NCBI RefSeq assembly: GCF_035046485.1
Contig: NC_085138.1
Span: forward strand, 14,077,329-14,141,328
Source: Aedes albopictus
Lineage: Eukaryota > Arthropoda > Insecta > Diptera > Culicidae
Reading direction: 5' to 3'
DNA length: 64,000 nucleotides
Shown: piece after piece, positions 53,943 to 64,000 of the stretch
Position numbering within the stretch: the stretch's first letter is position 1
How the letters are laid out: each line of letters starts with the position of its first letter
Notes under the pieces: model-generated
Told to the model about the DNA's origin: nothing
The model's database searches: none
Seen by the model: only the letters and a program-made list of their open reading frames with translations
Translations under genes and position numbers: made by a program

Positions 53943-54850
53943 ATGTGAGTCATGAAACAAATTCTGGAAAACCCATGCTAGATTCTGGAAGAGATTTGTT
54001 CATGACATTATAGGTTAAATTCCTTGTGAAATTTCTTAAAGAACCCCTGGTGTAATTAAAAAGAAATCCCTGAAAAAAATAATCCTTGAGAGATTTTTCG
54101 AATGGACCCGTAAACGTTTTCCTGGGGAAATTTGTGAAGGAACCCTGGAGGAATTCCTAAAGAATTTTTGACAGTTTTCCTTAAAAAGGAACCTGGGAAG
54201 CATTTCGGGAGGAATCCTTAAGGGTTTTTAAAGGTGTATGTAGAGAAATCTCCATGTAAACATCTAGAAGATTTTCTGAAGGACAAATTGGATGAATTTC
54301 TGAAAGAATGCTGGACTTAATACTGAAAAGTCAACCCTAATAAGATTTTGGGGTCAATATGACCCAGATATGGGCGCTTAACGTACACTACGGCATCATG
54401 GTGCAGAAAATCTAACATCTTAAAAGGGGTTAAAAGGAAAATTTCTGATAGAACCCAAGCATCATTTTCAAAAAAAAAAAAATGTATAATTTCTGAAAGA
54501 ACCCCAGCAGGAATTTCAGCCCATGAAGAAACTTTTCGAATGAATCCATGAAAATTTTTGAACTTATCTGTGTGAGAATTCCTGGGAAAACTTCTGGAGT
54601 AAAACTAGGAGACATTTCTGAAGAAATACCTGCAGGAGTTCTGGAGTTTTTTCAAAACCGTTCGGTAGCATTTCTGAAGGAGTCTCTGGAGAAATTTTTG
54701 AATATCTAGAACAACACTTTGGATTAATTACTGGTAGAATCCCAGGAGGAGTTTATATAGAAATACATGCAAGATATTTTAAAATAACTCTTTCTGAAAT
54801 TGTAATGGAATCATAGAAATAACGTATTGTAATATTCGAAGTTAATATTT
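53943..54850. repeat. Degenerate GGAATTCC / GAAGAAAT block
   Basis: Irregular repeat words as in other blocks, e.g. GGAGGAATTCCTAAAG and GAAGAAATACCTGCAGG. No gene. Confidence 0.65.
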
Positions 54851-54889
54851 TATATGAAAAGCTGGTAACTCAGTGAGTAACTAAGAGTA

Positions 54890-56168
54890 ACCTAAATGAC
54901 ACCATTACTTGAAGAAGGACATCACGTGGATGTGCGGTTTGCTGGGCCTTCCGAGGTGGCCCGATCCAATGAACTTGGGTCTGAAATTGTCTGGCGTGGC
55001 TCTGAAAGCGGATATGGCGAAAACAAAAATCATGCAAGCGGCATGAAATCGTCCGAAAATGATGGTGCGTTTTTCAGCAAAAAACACACATTATAGAAGC
55101 AAGTCGACAAGTCTGCCGTTAAGTGCTTCCGGCGTAAGAGGTTTGGACACTTGGCGTCGGAGTGCCAGAAAGAAGCAAGCGTGCAGAAGAAAGAGAAATG
55201 CGGAAGAACTCCCTTAGCTCCGAAGAATAGAAGCGCCCGTCTAACGAATTGGGAGTCGTGAATTCAAGTCTCACCGGAGTACGTGGATTTCTTTTCATAA
55301 TTCAAAATCTCAATTTGTTCATCGAGCACACGTATCTCTTGTGCACATGGATGTCAGAGCATTTTCAACAGTGTGGATGGTACGGTTACCACTGGAGTTT
55401 GTAGTGCAGAATCCGAAGAGGTGCATACCATGCATTGAGGGTAAGCAAAATGGCTCCCGGTGGAGGATCACGTACTAGATTCACTCGGACTTCTGCGGCC
55501 CTATAGAAACCTAGTTGATTGGAGGCTTTAGTTACTTTCTGACCTTAGTTGATGATGCAAGTCGGAAAACCGTGGTGTACTACATGAAGTCGAAGAGTTT
55601 CAGGATTACAAAGTTTTTGCCGAGAATCAAACGGGAGAACGGGCAGAACGGGTCAAGCAAATATGAATGGAAAACGACAAACAGTACGCAAACCGGAATG
55701 TTCGGAACAATTTGGAAAAGGAAGGAACCCAGCACGACACACCAGAAAGACGGCTGGATGTGACAGAGAAGCGGAAAAAATGGGACGAGAAGCCGGATGT
55801 GCGTATCTTCTGTATTAGCGTGAAGTGAAGCCTCCAAGGAGTACAGAGTGTACGACGAGCAGACAAGGAGAACCTTCGTTAGCCGAGATATAATTTTCCT
55901 TGATGAAGGCTATGTGAAGGGCAGGACAAGTGATCAAGAATCTAATGTGGAAGAAAGCAAACTGGTGATTCAATTCGAAACAGAAGAAGTATCCAAGGAC
56001 ATTGCGAATGTCCTAGATGGAGTCTTCCGTGCTTCTTCCATAATCAGAGGGCCCACCATTGCATTGTTAATAAGGCGCAATGCGAGGGAGCACGCTATCC
56101 CAGTAGTAAGCATTGCAGACTACATCCCAAATAAATTAGACTATCAGACTTTTTTTGGAACGCCTTAA
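54890..56168 (+). pseudogene. Ty1/copia gag-integrase remnant
   Basis: On plus, gag sequence (GAFFSKKHT, then KSAVKCFRRKRFGHLASEC) shows a zinc knuckle at 55124-55165 whose second Cys is replaced by Arg (CGT at 55133-55135). A tRNA-like fragment interrupts it at about 55247-55325. Integrase follows: CIPCIEGKQNG of the N-terminal zinc region, HSDFCGP and LTLVDDASRK of the catalytic core (55425-55600). The open frame 55848-56168 begins YDEQTRRTFVSRDIIFLDE, the linker before RT in copia polyproteins. Multiple stops and frameshifts make it inactive. The RT piece is at 60850-61190. Confidence 0.85.
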
Positions 56169-56224
56169 AAGTGTGATAAAAGTACATTTGCCTCGGATCG
56201 TCCCGACGTCTTCGGTGCACTTCC

Positions 56225-57145
56225 CAACTAACAATCACCAGCCGCAAACAAGCATGCGTGCCGAATTGTTGCTTTATAATAGTAATTATAGCTGAACTAA
56301 AATTATGCTGTACACATTACTGTACAAATGCTATTTCAATTGAAAAAGCAGCCAATGTTCAACTTTTCGTATTGGTATTGACAATGATAATTTAAAACAC
56401 TTTTCAAGCGTTTAATAATATTTTTATTCGACTCGCAGTAATTCCTTTACAACATAGTTTAACAAGACTTTTTTTTTTGTTTCTTGTTAAGTTCATGTTG
56501 AAAATTAGGACATGTATCTGTATAATGTGTTTTTCACTAGTCAAATAAGCGCTTTCGTTTCATCATACTTCGACTCAGAGTACATGATGAAAAAACCTGT
56601 TTTTTTACTGAACAACAGCTGAATTAATCTGTTGTTCAGTCGTTAAACATAATGTTGTGCTAATTCACCACTGCTGAATAGGAGTCGAAGTCATTATTAA
56701 ACCACGGGAAGTTTATGTTTTGATTTGAGCGCTGCAATTCATCATCTCTAGGGTGGCGCAGATAGGAAGGCATGCGGCTGGCAATCGACGGGTCTCGAGT
56801 TCGAATCTGGACTTAGGTAAATTTATGTGTATTTATTATTTCACAATATTTGTTCACACCATTAAGTTCCAATCATAAACTCTCGTGGAAATTGAAAATT
56901 TTTGCATTTTTTTATTTGTAATCATTTTTGCTAAAACTGAATAACAGCTTTACTATATAGTTGTAAAACGGTTTAACAACAAACAGTTCAGTTGGTACAC
57001 AACATTATGCTTTATAGGTTCTCCAAATTTGTGTGAACAAAACCCGAACAAAGGTTGTGCCGGAAAATTATCCAAATGTTATTCAGCATCATGCTGAACC
57101 AATTCGTCGTAATGGTGCTTGTAAAATGAGTGATTGTTAGTTGGG
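56225..57145. mobile_element. MITE with CCCAACTAACAATCAC ends and tRNA-like core
   Basis: TIRs CCCAACTAACAATCAC and complement enclose about 920 bp. Inside, 56754-56807 has an A-box-like TGGCGCAGATAGG and a B-box-like GAGTTCGAATC, a tRNA-derived segment. A further inverted pair AACAACAGCTGAATTAATCT and GTTGTTCAG lies near 56610. The TSD is not clear. It follows the copia linker directly. Confidence 0.7.
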
Positions 57146-57750
57146 TTATTCTTCCATTTTTAAGGAATAAGAGCACCAACTCGATTCGACGTGGCCCTGC
57201 GCTGCAATCACACATTGAAGGAGTGTGCACAATATAGTGTCAGTCTAATGTGGGGTGCAGTCAGAAATAACGTGATTGTATCCACTTATCCGCGAGCGGC
57301 AGTAAATCAAAATTCATCCATCGCGCAACAATAACGACAATTTCGCAACCTCAATTTGTTGCGACATTTTCCCCAATGCGACATAGGTATGTCCCGACTT
57401 TGACAGAATAGGACAAAGATCGTACATCACGAGTTTAGAGATTTTTAAGGCTTGCATTGTGATTTTCGACCGGTAACTTCGAGTCGGTAAACACTGCAAC
57501 GCTGCTGAAGATGTATCAACAAAAAAGTTCGATTTTGGGTTGGTAATAATTAATTATTCACGAGTTGAAAAGTACGCAACAAATTCAGCTTCCGTTTTGT
57601 CTGCAACAAAATATTTCGAGATCATGTCATCATCTGTTTCCAGTTGGGATAAAAAGTAATCGCCGCGTCTTCTTTGTTGTTTGTGTTGTGCCTCTTTTGT
57701 CTGACAATTCTCTTCACTGGCGAGCGGTAATGGCGGCGGCGGGCACAAAT
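57146..57750. other. Unassigned sequence
   Basis: No domain, TIR or tRNA-like element was found. The stretch lies between two repeats inside the copia-derived region. Confidence 0.35.
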
Positions 57751-58225
57751 AACACTAGTTTACAGCATTTTTGAACTCGGTAAGCTGATGATCATTTTTG
57801 GTGTAGAATCATGCCCTGAGTTCGAAAACGCGAAGGAAGAAAATTACAGTAGAGCGGAAATTTTTTCGACTTTCCATACAAGGTTGATCATTTGAAAACG
57901 ATTTTTGTTCAATTTTTAAGCAAAGTCGCTCACTTCAAACATCTCATTCTCCGTAATCAATGCTCCGATTGAGCCTAGGATTGAGCTGAAATTTTTACTG
58001 TAACTCGCCTACATATGATATGTCAAATAAACGTCGAGAAAGAATTTTTAAGTTGGTTTTTTCGTATTGAAAAAAATACATTTCTTCAAAAAATTTTGAG
58101 AATTTTGCTAAAATTTAAGAAGATCGTCCCTAAAACTCGCCAATATCTTGAATTTCATCAATCTGACGTAAAACCAGTATTCAGATGATCGAATGGTATT
58201 GTATTCAGCTTTTAATTTATGGAAA
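57751..58225 (-). mobile_element. ACACTAGTTTACA element, copy 4, truncated
   Basis: It begins ACACTAGTTTACAGC on plus, i.e. the right end of the family on minus. It keeps about 475 bp and stops at CTTTTAATTTATGGAAAAAG, where a CCACGTGG-type MITE end follows. It has an extra 11-bp duplication (GATTGAGC repeated near 57967-57985). Confidence 0.8.
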
Positions 58226-58227
58226 AA

Positions 58228-58481
58228 GGGGGCTGTCCATTTACCACGTGGTCATTTTTTTGGGACTTTTTAAGCTTTCTGAAATGCACCCGAAATACCC
58301 TTAAAACCCCATAAACGCCTCTGACAACCCCCCTCCAGAAACTTCCATGAAATCCCTCTGAAACCCCGCTTGGCCCCCTTTAAATCACCAGGTCACTCGC
58401 CCTTCCTAAACTTGTTTGCAATGTTCAAATCCATTTAGGTAAAAACTCTACCGACTCGTTACCTAAATGCAGGTTTTGGTG
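58228..58481. mobile_element. Fused fragments of two MITE families
   Basis: GGCTGTCCATTTACCACGTG (58229 onward) is the left end of the CCACGTGG family with no matching right end. After a C-rich degenerate stretch, AAATCCATTTAGGTAAAAAC and GTTACCTAAATGCAGGTTTT end at 58481 before TA, the right terminus of the 53122 family. Confidence 0.55.
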
Positions 58482-58668
58482 TAAGTACACTACTGCAGTG
58501 TATACCCTGTCACTCGCATCACTGAATCCATGGGATTTGTAGGAGACTACGTCCTTTCCGAAGCTTATCCACCGAGGAACAGATACGAAATCCAACTTGC
58601 AAAGGTTGGTTCTGGATTCCATCCAACGTGATTGAAGCTCGTCGCTTAGCGGTTCATCCCAGGAGTAG

Positions 58669-58882
58669 GGAATCGCGCCACTTGGGCGATGGCTTCTATA
58701 TTCGTCTGTTTTCCACTATAACTCAGTCAAATTTGAACCAATTGATTTGAAATGTTGTACGCGGGTAGATACTATACCTATCTTACCACATTCCAAAAGT
58801 TGTGTCAACTGGTTCAAATTTGACTGAGTTATAGTGGAAAACAGACGAATATAGAAGCCACCGCCCAAGTGGCGCGATACCC
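58669..58882. mobile_element. TA-flanked palindromic MITE in BEL/Pao remnant
   Basis: Long TIRs (about 75 bp each) start GGGAATCGCGCCACTTGGGC and, inverted, GGGTATCGCGCCACTTGGGC. TA lies at 58667-58668 and 58883-58884. Arms include TTTTCCACTATAACTCAGTC. Confidence 0.9.
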
Positions 58883-59897
58883 TATTTCGGCGCTCCTAAA
58901 GGAAGAGCTTGCCTTGGACTACTACAGGTCCAACGAGTCCGTAGGGATCGAAGAGCCACACTATTTAGGAAAGAACAGTACGATGCGAGATTGGTCCGCC
59001 CGGTCTCCAGTTCGGAACTTTGATCCGGACGTATCCGTTACCGGCTGCCACGTAAGGCCTGAAGTCTTCACGTCTTAATCCAATATTTCTCGATCATCTT
59101 GTAGATTCGGTGGTATCGCCTTCAGGATTTCTGGATTATTGGAATTTCGTTTTCTGAGGTGGTATGCCTTCTTCCACTGTATGCGAGCCCGCGTCTTCGA
59201 CATAGAAACTCTACTTCACCACTAATGGGGCTAGTGGGTATTGCGCTGCTCCATCTTCAGCGCATTTGTATCGAGTAGCTAGATAAGGTGCTGATGACGT
59301 TCCGTACGTGACAGTTGTAAGCTTTTACATCCGTAAGTTCTCCTCAACCAAATCTCTCCAATATATCTTGTGAAGCAGATGGTCTGGCTCGCTCTGTGAT
59401 CATCAATTTTCTCCACGTCTCCAACAACATCACATTTGAACAGCCGGAATCGCAACAGAATACTTCGCAAGTCGTCTTGAACAGCCGGTCCCGCTATCAA
59501 AAGGTCGTTCAATAATACTCCGGAATTAATGGTACATGATGCCTATTCTTAATGTTCTTGTGTTGCTATCGCGTTTTAGAACAGCATGGTGCGGCAAGAA
59601 GTATTTCAGACTCTGTTGTTCACTGTCGTTTGGTATCTCCTCCATATGTCCCATGGAGAAACTTTCATGCATGAATGCCGTATACAAAGCTTTGACGTTT
59701 AGACGCTTCTCCATTGCTAGACAGTACCGTTTCTTTTCTATCGCCTTGAACTGCCCTAGTTTTTTCCAGCATGTGTTTCCGTTTAGGCAGTGTTACTCGA
59801 AACTATCCATCCTAGTATCCAATAGTTGTACCCTCGAAAATGGATTCACATGCCAACTTCTCGATCGACAGATAGCTCTAGATGCTACCACACGCTA

Positions 59898-60222
59898 TGT
59901 CTGACCCAACAGATTATAAAAAATGAATGTACATCGGGTCTTTCAATGAAACATCAGTATTCAAGCTATATTTTCATGTGCAGAAGATTTCAAAATATCC
60001 TATCGGGGAAATTTTGATTTTTCCATCTTTTTAGAAGTTTTTCATAATTTGCTTGAAATCCTCATTTTCGGTCAATTTCTCTCCCATACAAAATGTATGG
60101 AAAATTTTTCACCGATAGAATATTTTGAAACCTTCTGCAAATGAAAATATAGCTTGAATACTGATGTTTTATGGAAAGAAACCCGATGTACATTAAATTT
60201 TTATAATCTGTTGGTTCAGACA
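59898..60222. mobile_element. Palindromic MITE in BEL/Pao remnant
   Basis: Arms of about 115 bp start TGTCTGACCCAACAGATTAT and, inverted, TGTCTGAACCAACAGATTAT, with TA at 59896-59897 and 60223-60224. Each arm contains AACATCAGTATTCAAGCTAT. The TA assignment is slightly ambiguous because GCTA/TAGC continues the palindrome. Confidence 0.85.
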
Positions 60223-60849
60223 TAGCATGTACCATAGAGGTATCCGGAAATTCGCCTGCAATAATCCATCTTAGCTCCGTATTTCGTAGAATGATCAGCT
60301 TCTGACTGCTCCTAATATCTCATCGACTACTCCGGATTCATTGAAGGTTCGATCCGCGAGGGCGATATCTGCCGGCAGGTTCTAACACGAAACATCGAGG
60401 TTTTGCTGAGGTAGGCTCGGTAGCACGTAGAGCTTCAGCTCGCACGACACACACGACGAATAGCACGATGCAATGGATGCTAACACTGCTTGCTTGCTGA
60501 CAGACGAACAACCACCCACACTTTTCACAGGCAGATTTTCTCGTAGACGATGGAAGCTCAGCCTTTGAGCAACGTTTCAGACATTATGCAAACCTGAGAT
60601 CCGTTATCTAGTAGGGCTCTTGGTGTTTCCGTTACGATCTCCGAGCCTCACGACAGCGGTAGACAGAAGTGCAATACTTGACAGGAGGGTGTGTTTCGGA
60701 TTGTGTAGCAGTGTGGTGTACAGTTGGAGTATTGGTGAGAGGTGATCGTGCATTTTGCGAAGATGTAATGTGTGTTTGTTTGTAGACTGTGGATTGGAAT
60801 GGGACGTGTTGCGTAAGCCAGTGGCGAGGGAAACCAAAAGTTAGACAGT

Positions 60850-61190
60850 GTGTTACAACGCATATCGGCTAGAAGCGATCAGCGTATAACACGTGCGTGT
60901 ACTTCAAGAAATATTATTATGGTACTGAATGTGGTCGTCTATGTGGATGATATGTTGGTGTTTTCAAATAATCAATGTTTGGGTGGACAGCTGAAGAAGG
61001 ATCTGATGACCAAGTTTCGAAGGAAGGAGCAGGGTTTGGCCAGCAAAATCTTCGGGATGCAAGTAACCAGAGACGGCAGCCGAGTGATGCTGGATCAAGA
61101 GGGCTACGTTGCCAAAAAAATACAAGAAAAATTTCCGTGTTTAATGTTAAATGGCATAACAAGAAGCTCCAACTTTCAACTTGCATTCAA
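60850..61190 (+). pseudogene. Ty1/copia reverse transcriptase fragment
   Basis: An open frame encodes VVVYVDDMLVFSN, with the copia RT catalytic YVDD at 60940-60951. LKKDLMTKFRRKEQGLASKIFGMQV and DGSRVMLDQEGYVAKKI follow, the stretch after the active site in Ty1/copia. The frame is lost near 61140. Together with 54890-56168 it is probably the same element, with RT palm 1 and the integrase end missing and BEL/Pao material in between. Confidence 0.85.
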
Positions 61191-61210
61191 AAACCGCATA
61201 ACGAGAGACG

Positions 61211-61268
61211 GTTGACTGCTGAATCCCTTGAAAAAGGTTCAATACACGGGACCGAAACGTCGGGCTAT
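61211..61268 (+). ncRNA. Hammerhead-like folded motif, degenerate
   Basis: CTGCTGA, a hairpin (CCC, TTGAA/TTCAA, GGG) and CGAAACGTC occur in the order of a hammerhead core (CUGANGA, stem II, GAAA). Such motifs are known in Penelope-like and related elements. One core base differs (CTGATGA expected) and stem III would be minimal, so activity is doubtful. Confidence 0.3.
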
Positions 61269-61449
61269 GCCAAACTATCCGTTTCAATGCTCTTAGACTG
61301 AGATAGCCACAACAGTTCAACATTACATTCAATGTGGGTGAAAATTCGACGGAGATTAACGTCAATTGAACGCGAACTCACTTTCGCTATCAGCCTACCA
61401 GCTGAAGGTGGGCGACAATATATAAGTTAGGTTTCGTGCTCCTGCACCT

Positions 61450-64000
61450 TCCATGTTGCGGGTGGTGGCCACCTCTGGGTTGTTGCGGGACCTCATCGCG
61501 AAAGGTGAGTTATTACCGCGGGTGATTTATCGCTGTTATTAAATATTGTTTTAACGCAACTTATGTGGGAGCGCGTGTGCTTCCAGCACCAGCAAGCGTG
61601 TGGGGTACCACTCCCACACGAGGACTTTACTTATTGGGAAGGATCTTGTGTGGGGACCGCCAGCCACCAATTGCATGTCGATAAGGCGTAGAAAGCAAAT
61701 AAAAGATAAAAAAGTAAAACCGGCACGAGGAGAGTATGAGAAGTATGAAATTGGTGCACATGTAGATTAAAACGAATAATTGAATGGGCACCTAGATACC
61801 GCACTGTGAGTGAATTTCCGCGACAGGAAATCTAGTGAATGTGGAAGGAACAGACGCTTATAGTGACTGAGCAGCGTAAAATTTTAGTGCTTTTCAAAAA
61901 GCATCGTAAAACTTGGACAACGAAGAAACATGCTCACTTGCCAGGTACATAAAAATTTATCGTAACGTAGCATATTTATTTGATGCACGAAATATGGAAC
62001 ACTTAGCACTGAGGAATAAGTAAACTGTGAAAAAAAAAATCCGGAAAACTAGGTTAGAGCAAATGACAATTTCTCACGCCACTGAAGTTGTCAATGGGGC
62101 TTTTCTGAAAAAAGTATCGATCACCCAACCCTAATCTTTGTAGCAAATTTTACATAACTGTAACAACTACAGTTTTGTGTTATTGGTAACTATTGGTAGT
62201 TATAAAGTTTCCATGCCCAAGGAAGTCAAGTAAATTTCCATTACGAAAAGTTCCTGAGCCGAGCAATTGATTACATATTTAAAATACCAGTTTTATTTTC
62301 AATATTTTTTTTTACAAAATTTCTATCAAGTTATTACCAAACTTCATGACGCTTTAAATGTTCGTCTTGCCAAATAAAAATTAAAAAATGTTGAATGGAA
62401 ACCTTTTCTTCAGGGGACTTGAAACCACTTCACAAACGCCCACATAAATAAAGCCGCCCATGTTTTGACATTTATTACACTCAAATGAGCGAACCGTTAA
62501 ATACCATTGTCTCTCAACCGGTAAACCGAAAGGACATCCCAAAGAACAAAAACTTTCCTCAGTACAAAAACGCCCAATAAATCGCACCGCATGATCCGTG
62601 GCGCAAGAAGCAAAACAAAAACCCAAATCGCTCACAGCTCCTTCTGGAAACCAGTCGATAATTTATATGTTTTCTATTTTTATTACACCTTTTTTCCCTC
62701 TCGAATTCAAAACTTTCCATGTTTGAAGCCGTTTTGGTCCCCTTATTCGAAACGCATTCCCGCTGGGACGATGCTGAATCTGTGACTAATTTATGTGAGC
62801 GCGTTCGATTTTGTCGCTTCTTCGCTGCGACCGACGACCGACGACGATTGCCGTTTTACCTCAGCTGCCTTTTTCTTCTTATGAGAGGATGAAAGAAGGA
62901 ACAAAACTCCGAACGATTATTTATTTCTTTATTTGCTGGGCCAGAACAAAACGGACTAGTCAAAACACACGCACGCAACCTCCTCCGGAAGATTATCTAC
63001 AGTATGTTGCATTTGTTGGTCGGCTAAATTATGCCTCTTGGTCGAGTCGTAAAATATTTTAACATTATAATACTTCGATTTTGGTAGCCAATATCGTAAA
63101 TTATGGGTGGGTTGATTGTTTTTTCTCTCTTTTGTGGGAGATGTTGCTCTTCGATGGTATTCGATCGATTCGTCGCAAAACTCGAATCAGGTATCAAATT
63201 TCTTCGCCCTGGACTACTTACGAACTTCGATAAAGCTGCCCGTTCTGAACGAACCGGTTCAACGGTATGGAAGTAGGTATAAGTCGCCACAAGTTGCTAA
63301 TAAATTCCGGGAGCAGAAATAAATTCCTTAGCCGGGGGACCAATCAGGGACAAATGATCTACTCTTTGTTGGGCTCTTGTTGGACAGCACAGCAGCCAAG
63401 CGCAAATCCCCTGGCAGAGATGCACAAATACCGGAATTGATTGTAAGCATTAAAGTTATTGCGGTATTGAATTTCCGCCGATGCTATTCAACGAAGCACT
63501 GTGGGGGAGCTTTGCATGCAGCCGAACTGGCTGTTGCTTTTCTGCTGGGTCACACAATCGAAAGAATGCGCTTAGCGAAATGTCAGTTTTGCTAGCGGTT
63601 TTTGTTATTCAAATCGGCGACAGGATTACGCAGATTTATGTCTATTTTTCAAGTGCATGACTGCACACGTTGAATGTAATGGAAATCTTTTTATGCTGCT
63701 CTAGTAGGTTAGTTATAGTCCGAAATTAATTTAACGATTGTTTAGATTTAGAAGCTTAAGAGCATGGAAGTGGATAGTGAATTTCTACATGTATTTCAAT
63801 GCAATCGGCCAATGATTCGATGTAATCGTAGCAAAATCGTAGCTACTTCATAGCACTACTATTCCACATTTTTTTTCTGTAATTATCGTGGAAGCAACAT
63901 TCTTGCCGGAATTTCTAAAAGTTTAGTGAGAATTATTTGAGAAATTTTCTAGTGTCCCATCCTGAAGTAAAAAAGCCTTTGGAGTGACAAGTAATTTCTT
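61450..64000. other. Unassigned, possibly unique host DNA
   Basis: No element ends, RT motifs or tRNA-like sequence were found over 2.5 kb. Open frames are at most 88 codons and mutually overlapping. It may be intron or intergenic sequence. Confidence 0.4.

Larger units (their letters stand above)
58490..60870 (-). pseudogene. BEL/Pao LTR-retrotransposon polyprotein remnant
   Basis: On minus, pieces appear in the correct 5'-to-3' order. The aspartic protease motif LLDNGSQ is encoded at 60594-60614. The start of RT, KYFLPHHAVLKRDS, is within 59526-59714. LLRFRLFKCDVVGDVEK is within 59279-59512. The RNase H-adjacent VPRWISFGK...HGFSDASDRVYTAVVYL is within 58425-58622. All are joined by frameshifts and stops, and two MITEs (58669-58882, 59898-60222) interrupt it. 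No LTRs were recognised. Confidence 0.82.

Noticed and set aside
54890..61190. Endogenous viral element (non-retroviral RNA virus)
   Set aside because: RT YVDD, integrase and LLDNGSQ protease motifs identify copia and BEL/Pao retrotransposons. I saw no flavivirus- or rhabdovirus-like protein in the window.
63377..63595. 72-codon plus-strand frame
   Set aside because: No recognisable domain or conserved context.

Overview
The window is a stretch of insect, almost certainly mosquito (Aedes-type), chromosome made up nearly entirely of transposable elements and repeats. The retroelements recognisable from protein motifs (RTE/JAM1-like, R1-like, LOA-like, I-clade/MosquI-like, Ty1/copia, BEL/Pao), the tRNA-derived SINEs and the dense TA-flanked MITEs are the mix known from Aedes aegypti and Ae. 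albopictus. I recognise no host protein-coding gene, no functional tRNA or rRNA gene and no CRISPR array. The only long intact reading frames are the two of a retrotransposon at 45.6-51.7 kb.

Layout. 0-1.7 kb: unassigned. 1.75-8.3 kb: a SINE, a MITE, then a four-level nest. A 679-bp-type TIR element is split by a non-LTR retrotransposon tail, which is split by a 2.9-kb foldback element with CACGGTG ends, whose right arm carries a TA-flanked MITE with Pol III A and B boxes. 8.3-11.9 kb: decayed RTE and R1 retrotransposons on the minus strand. 11.9-15 kb: small MITEs, an array of AAGATGGCGGC words and a pogo-type terminal repeat. 15.3-20.0 kb: a tRNA-Met-derived SINE interrupted by a 4.2-kb pogo-like TIR element that itself contains a hAT-type palindrome, a TA MITE and a solo LTR. 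20-29 kb: degenerate GGAATTCC-rich satellite-like blocks, MITEs and a complete second SINE. 29.4-31.7 kb: a second foldback element with CACGGTG ends. 33.5-35.9 kb: a 5'-truncated RTE/JAM1-like element with a 14-bp target-site duplication (TSD). 38.8-40.9 kb: a trimeric higher-order satellite with two MITEs inserted. 43.0-52.6 kb: a triple nest (piggyBac-type MITE, then a 5'-truncated LOA-like retrotransposon, then a full-length I-clade retrotransposon). 53-54.9 kb: a MITE and degenerate repeat. 54.9-61.2 kb: decayed Ty1/copia on plus with decayed BEL/Pao on minus lying between its parts. 61.4-64 kb: unassigned.

The relationships are insertional. In most nests I could confirm the order from TSDs and from the restored reading frame, TIR or repeat across the insertion point. 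Seven of the eight retroelements with recognisable coding sequence lie on the minus strand. This fits either a large intron of a plus-strand host gene or a one-sided piRNA-cluster-like locus, but the sequence cannot decide between these. Family names above superfamily level rest on motif and terminus recognition, not on database matches.
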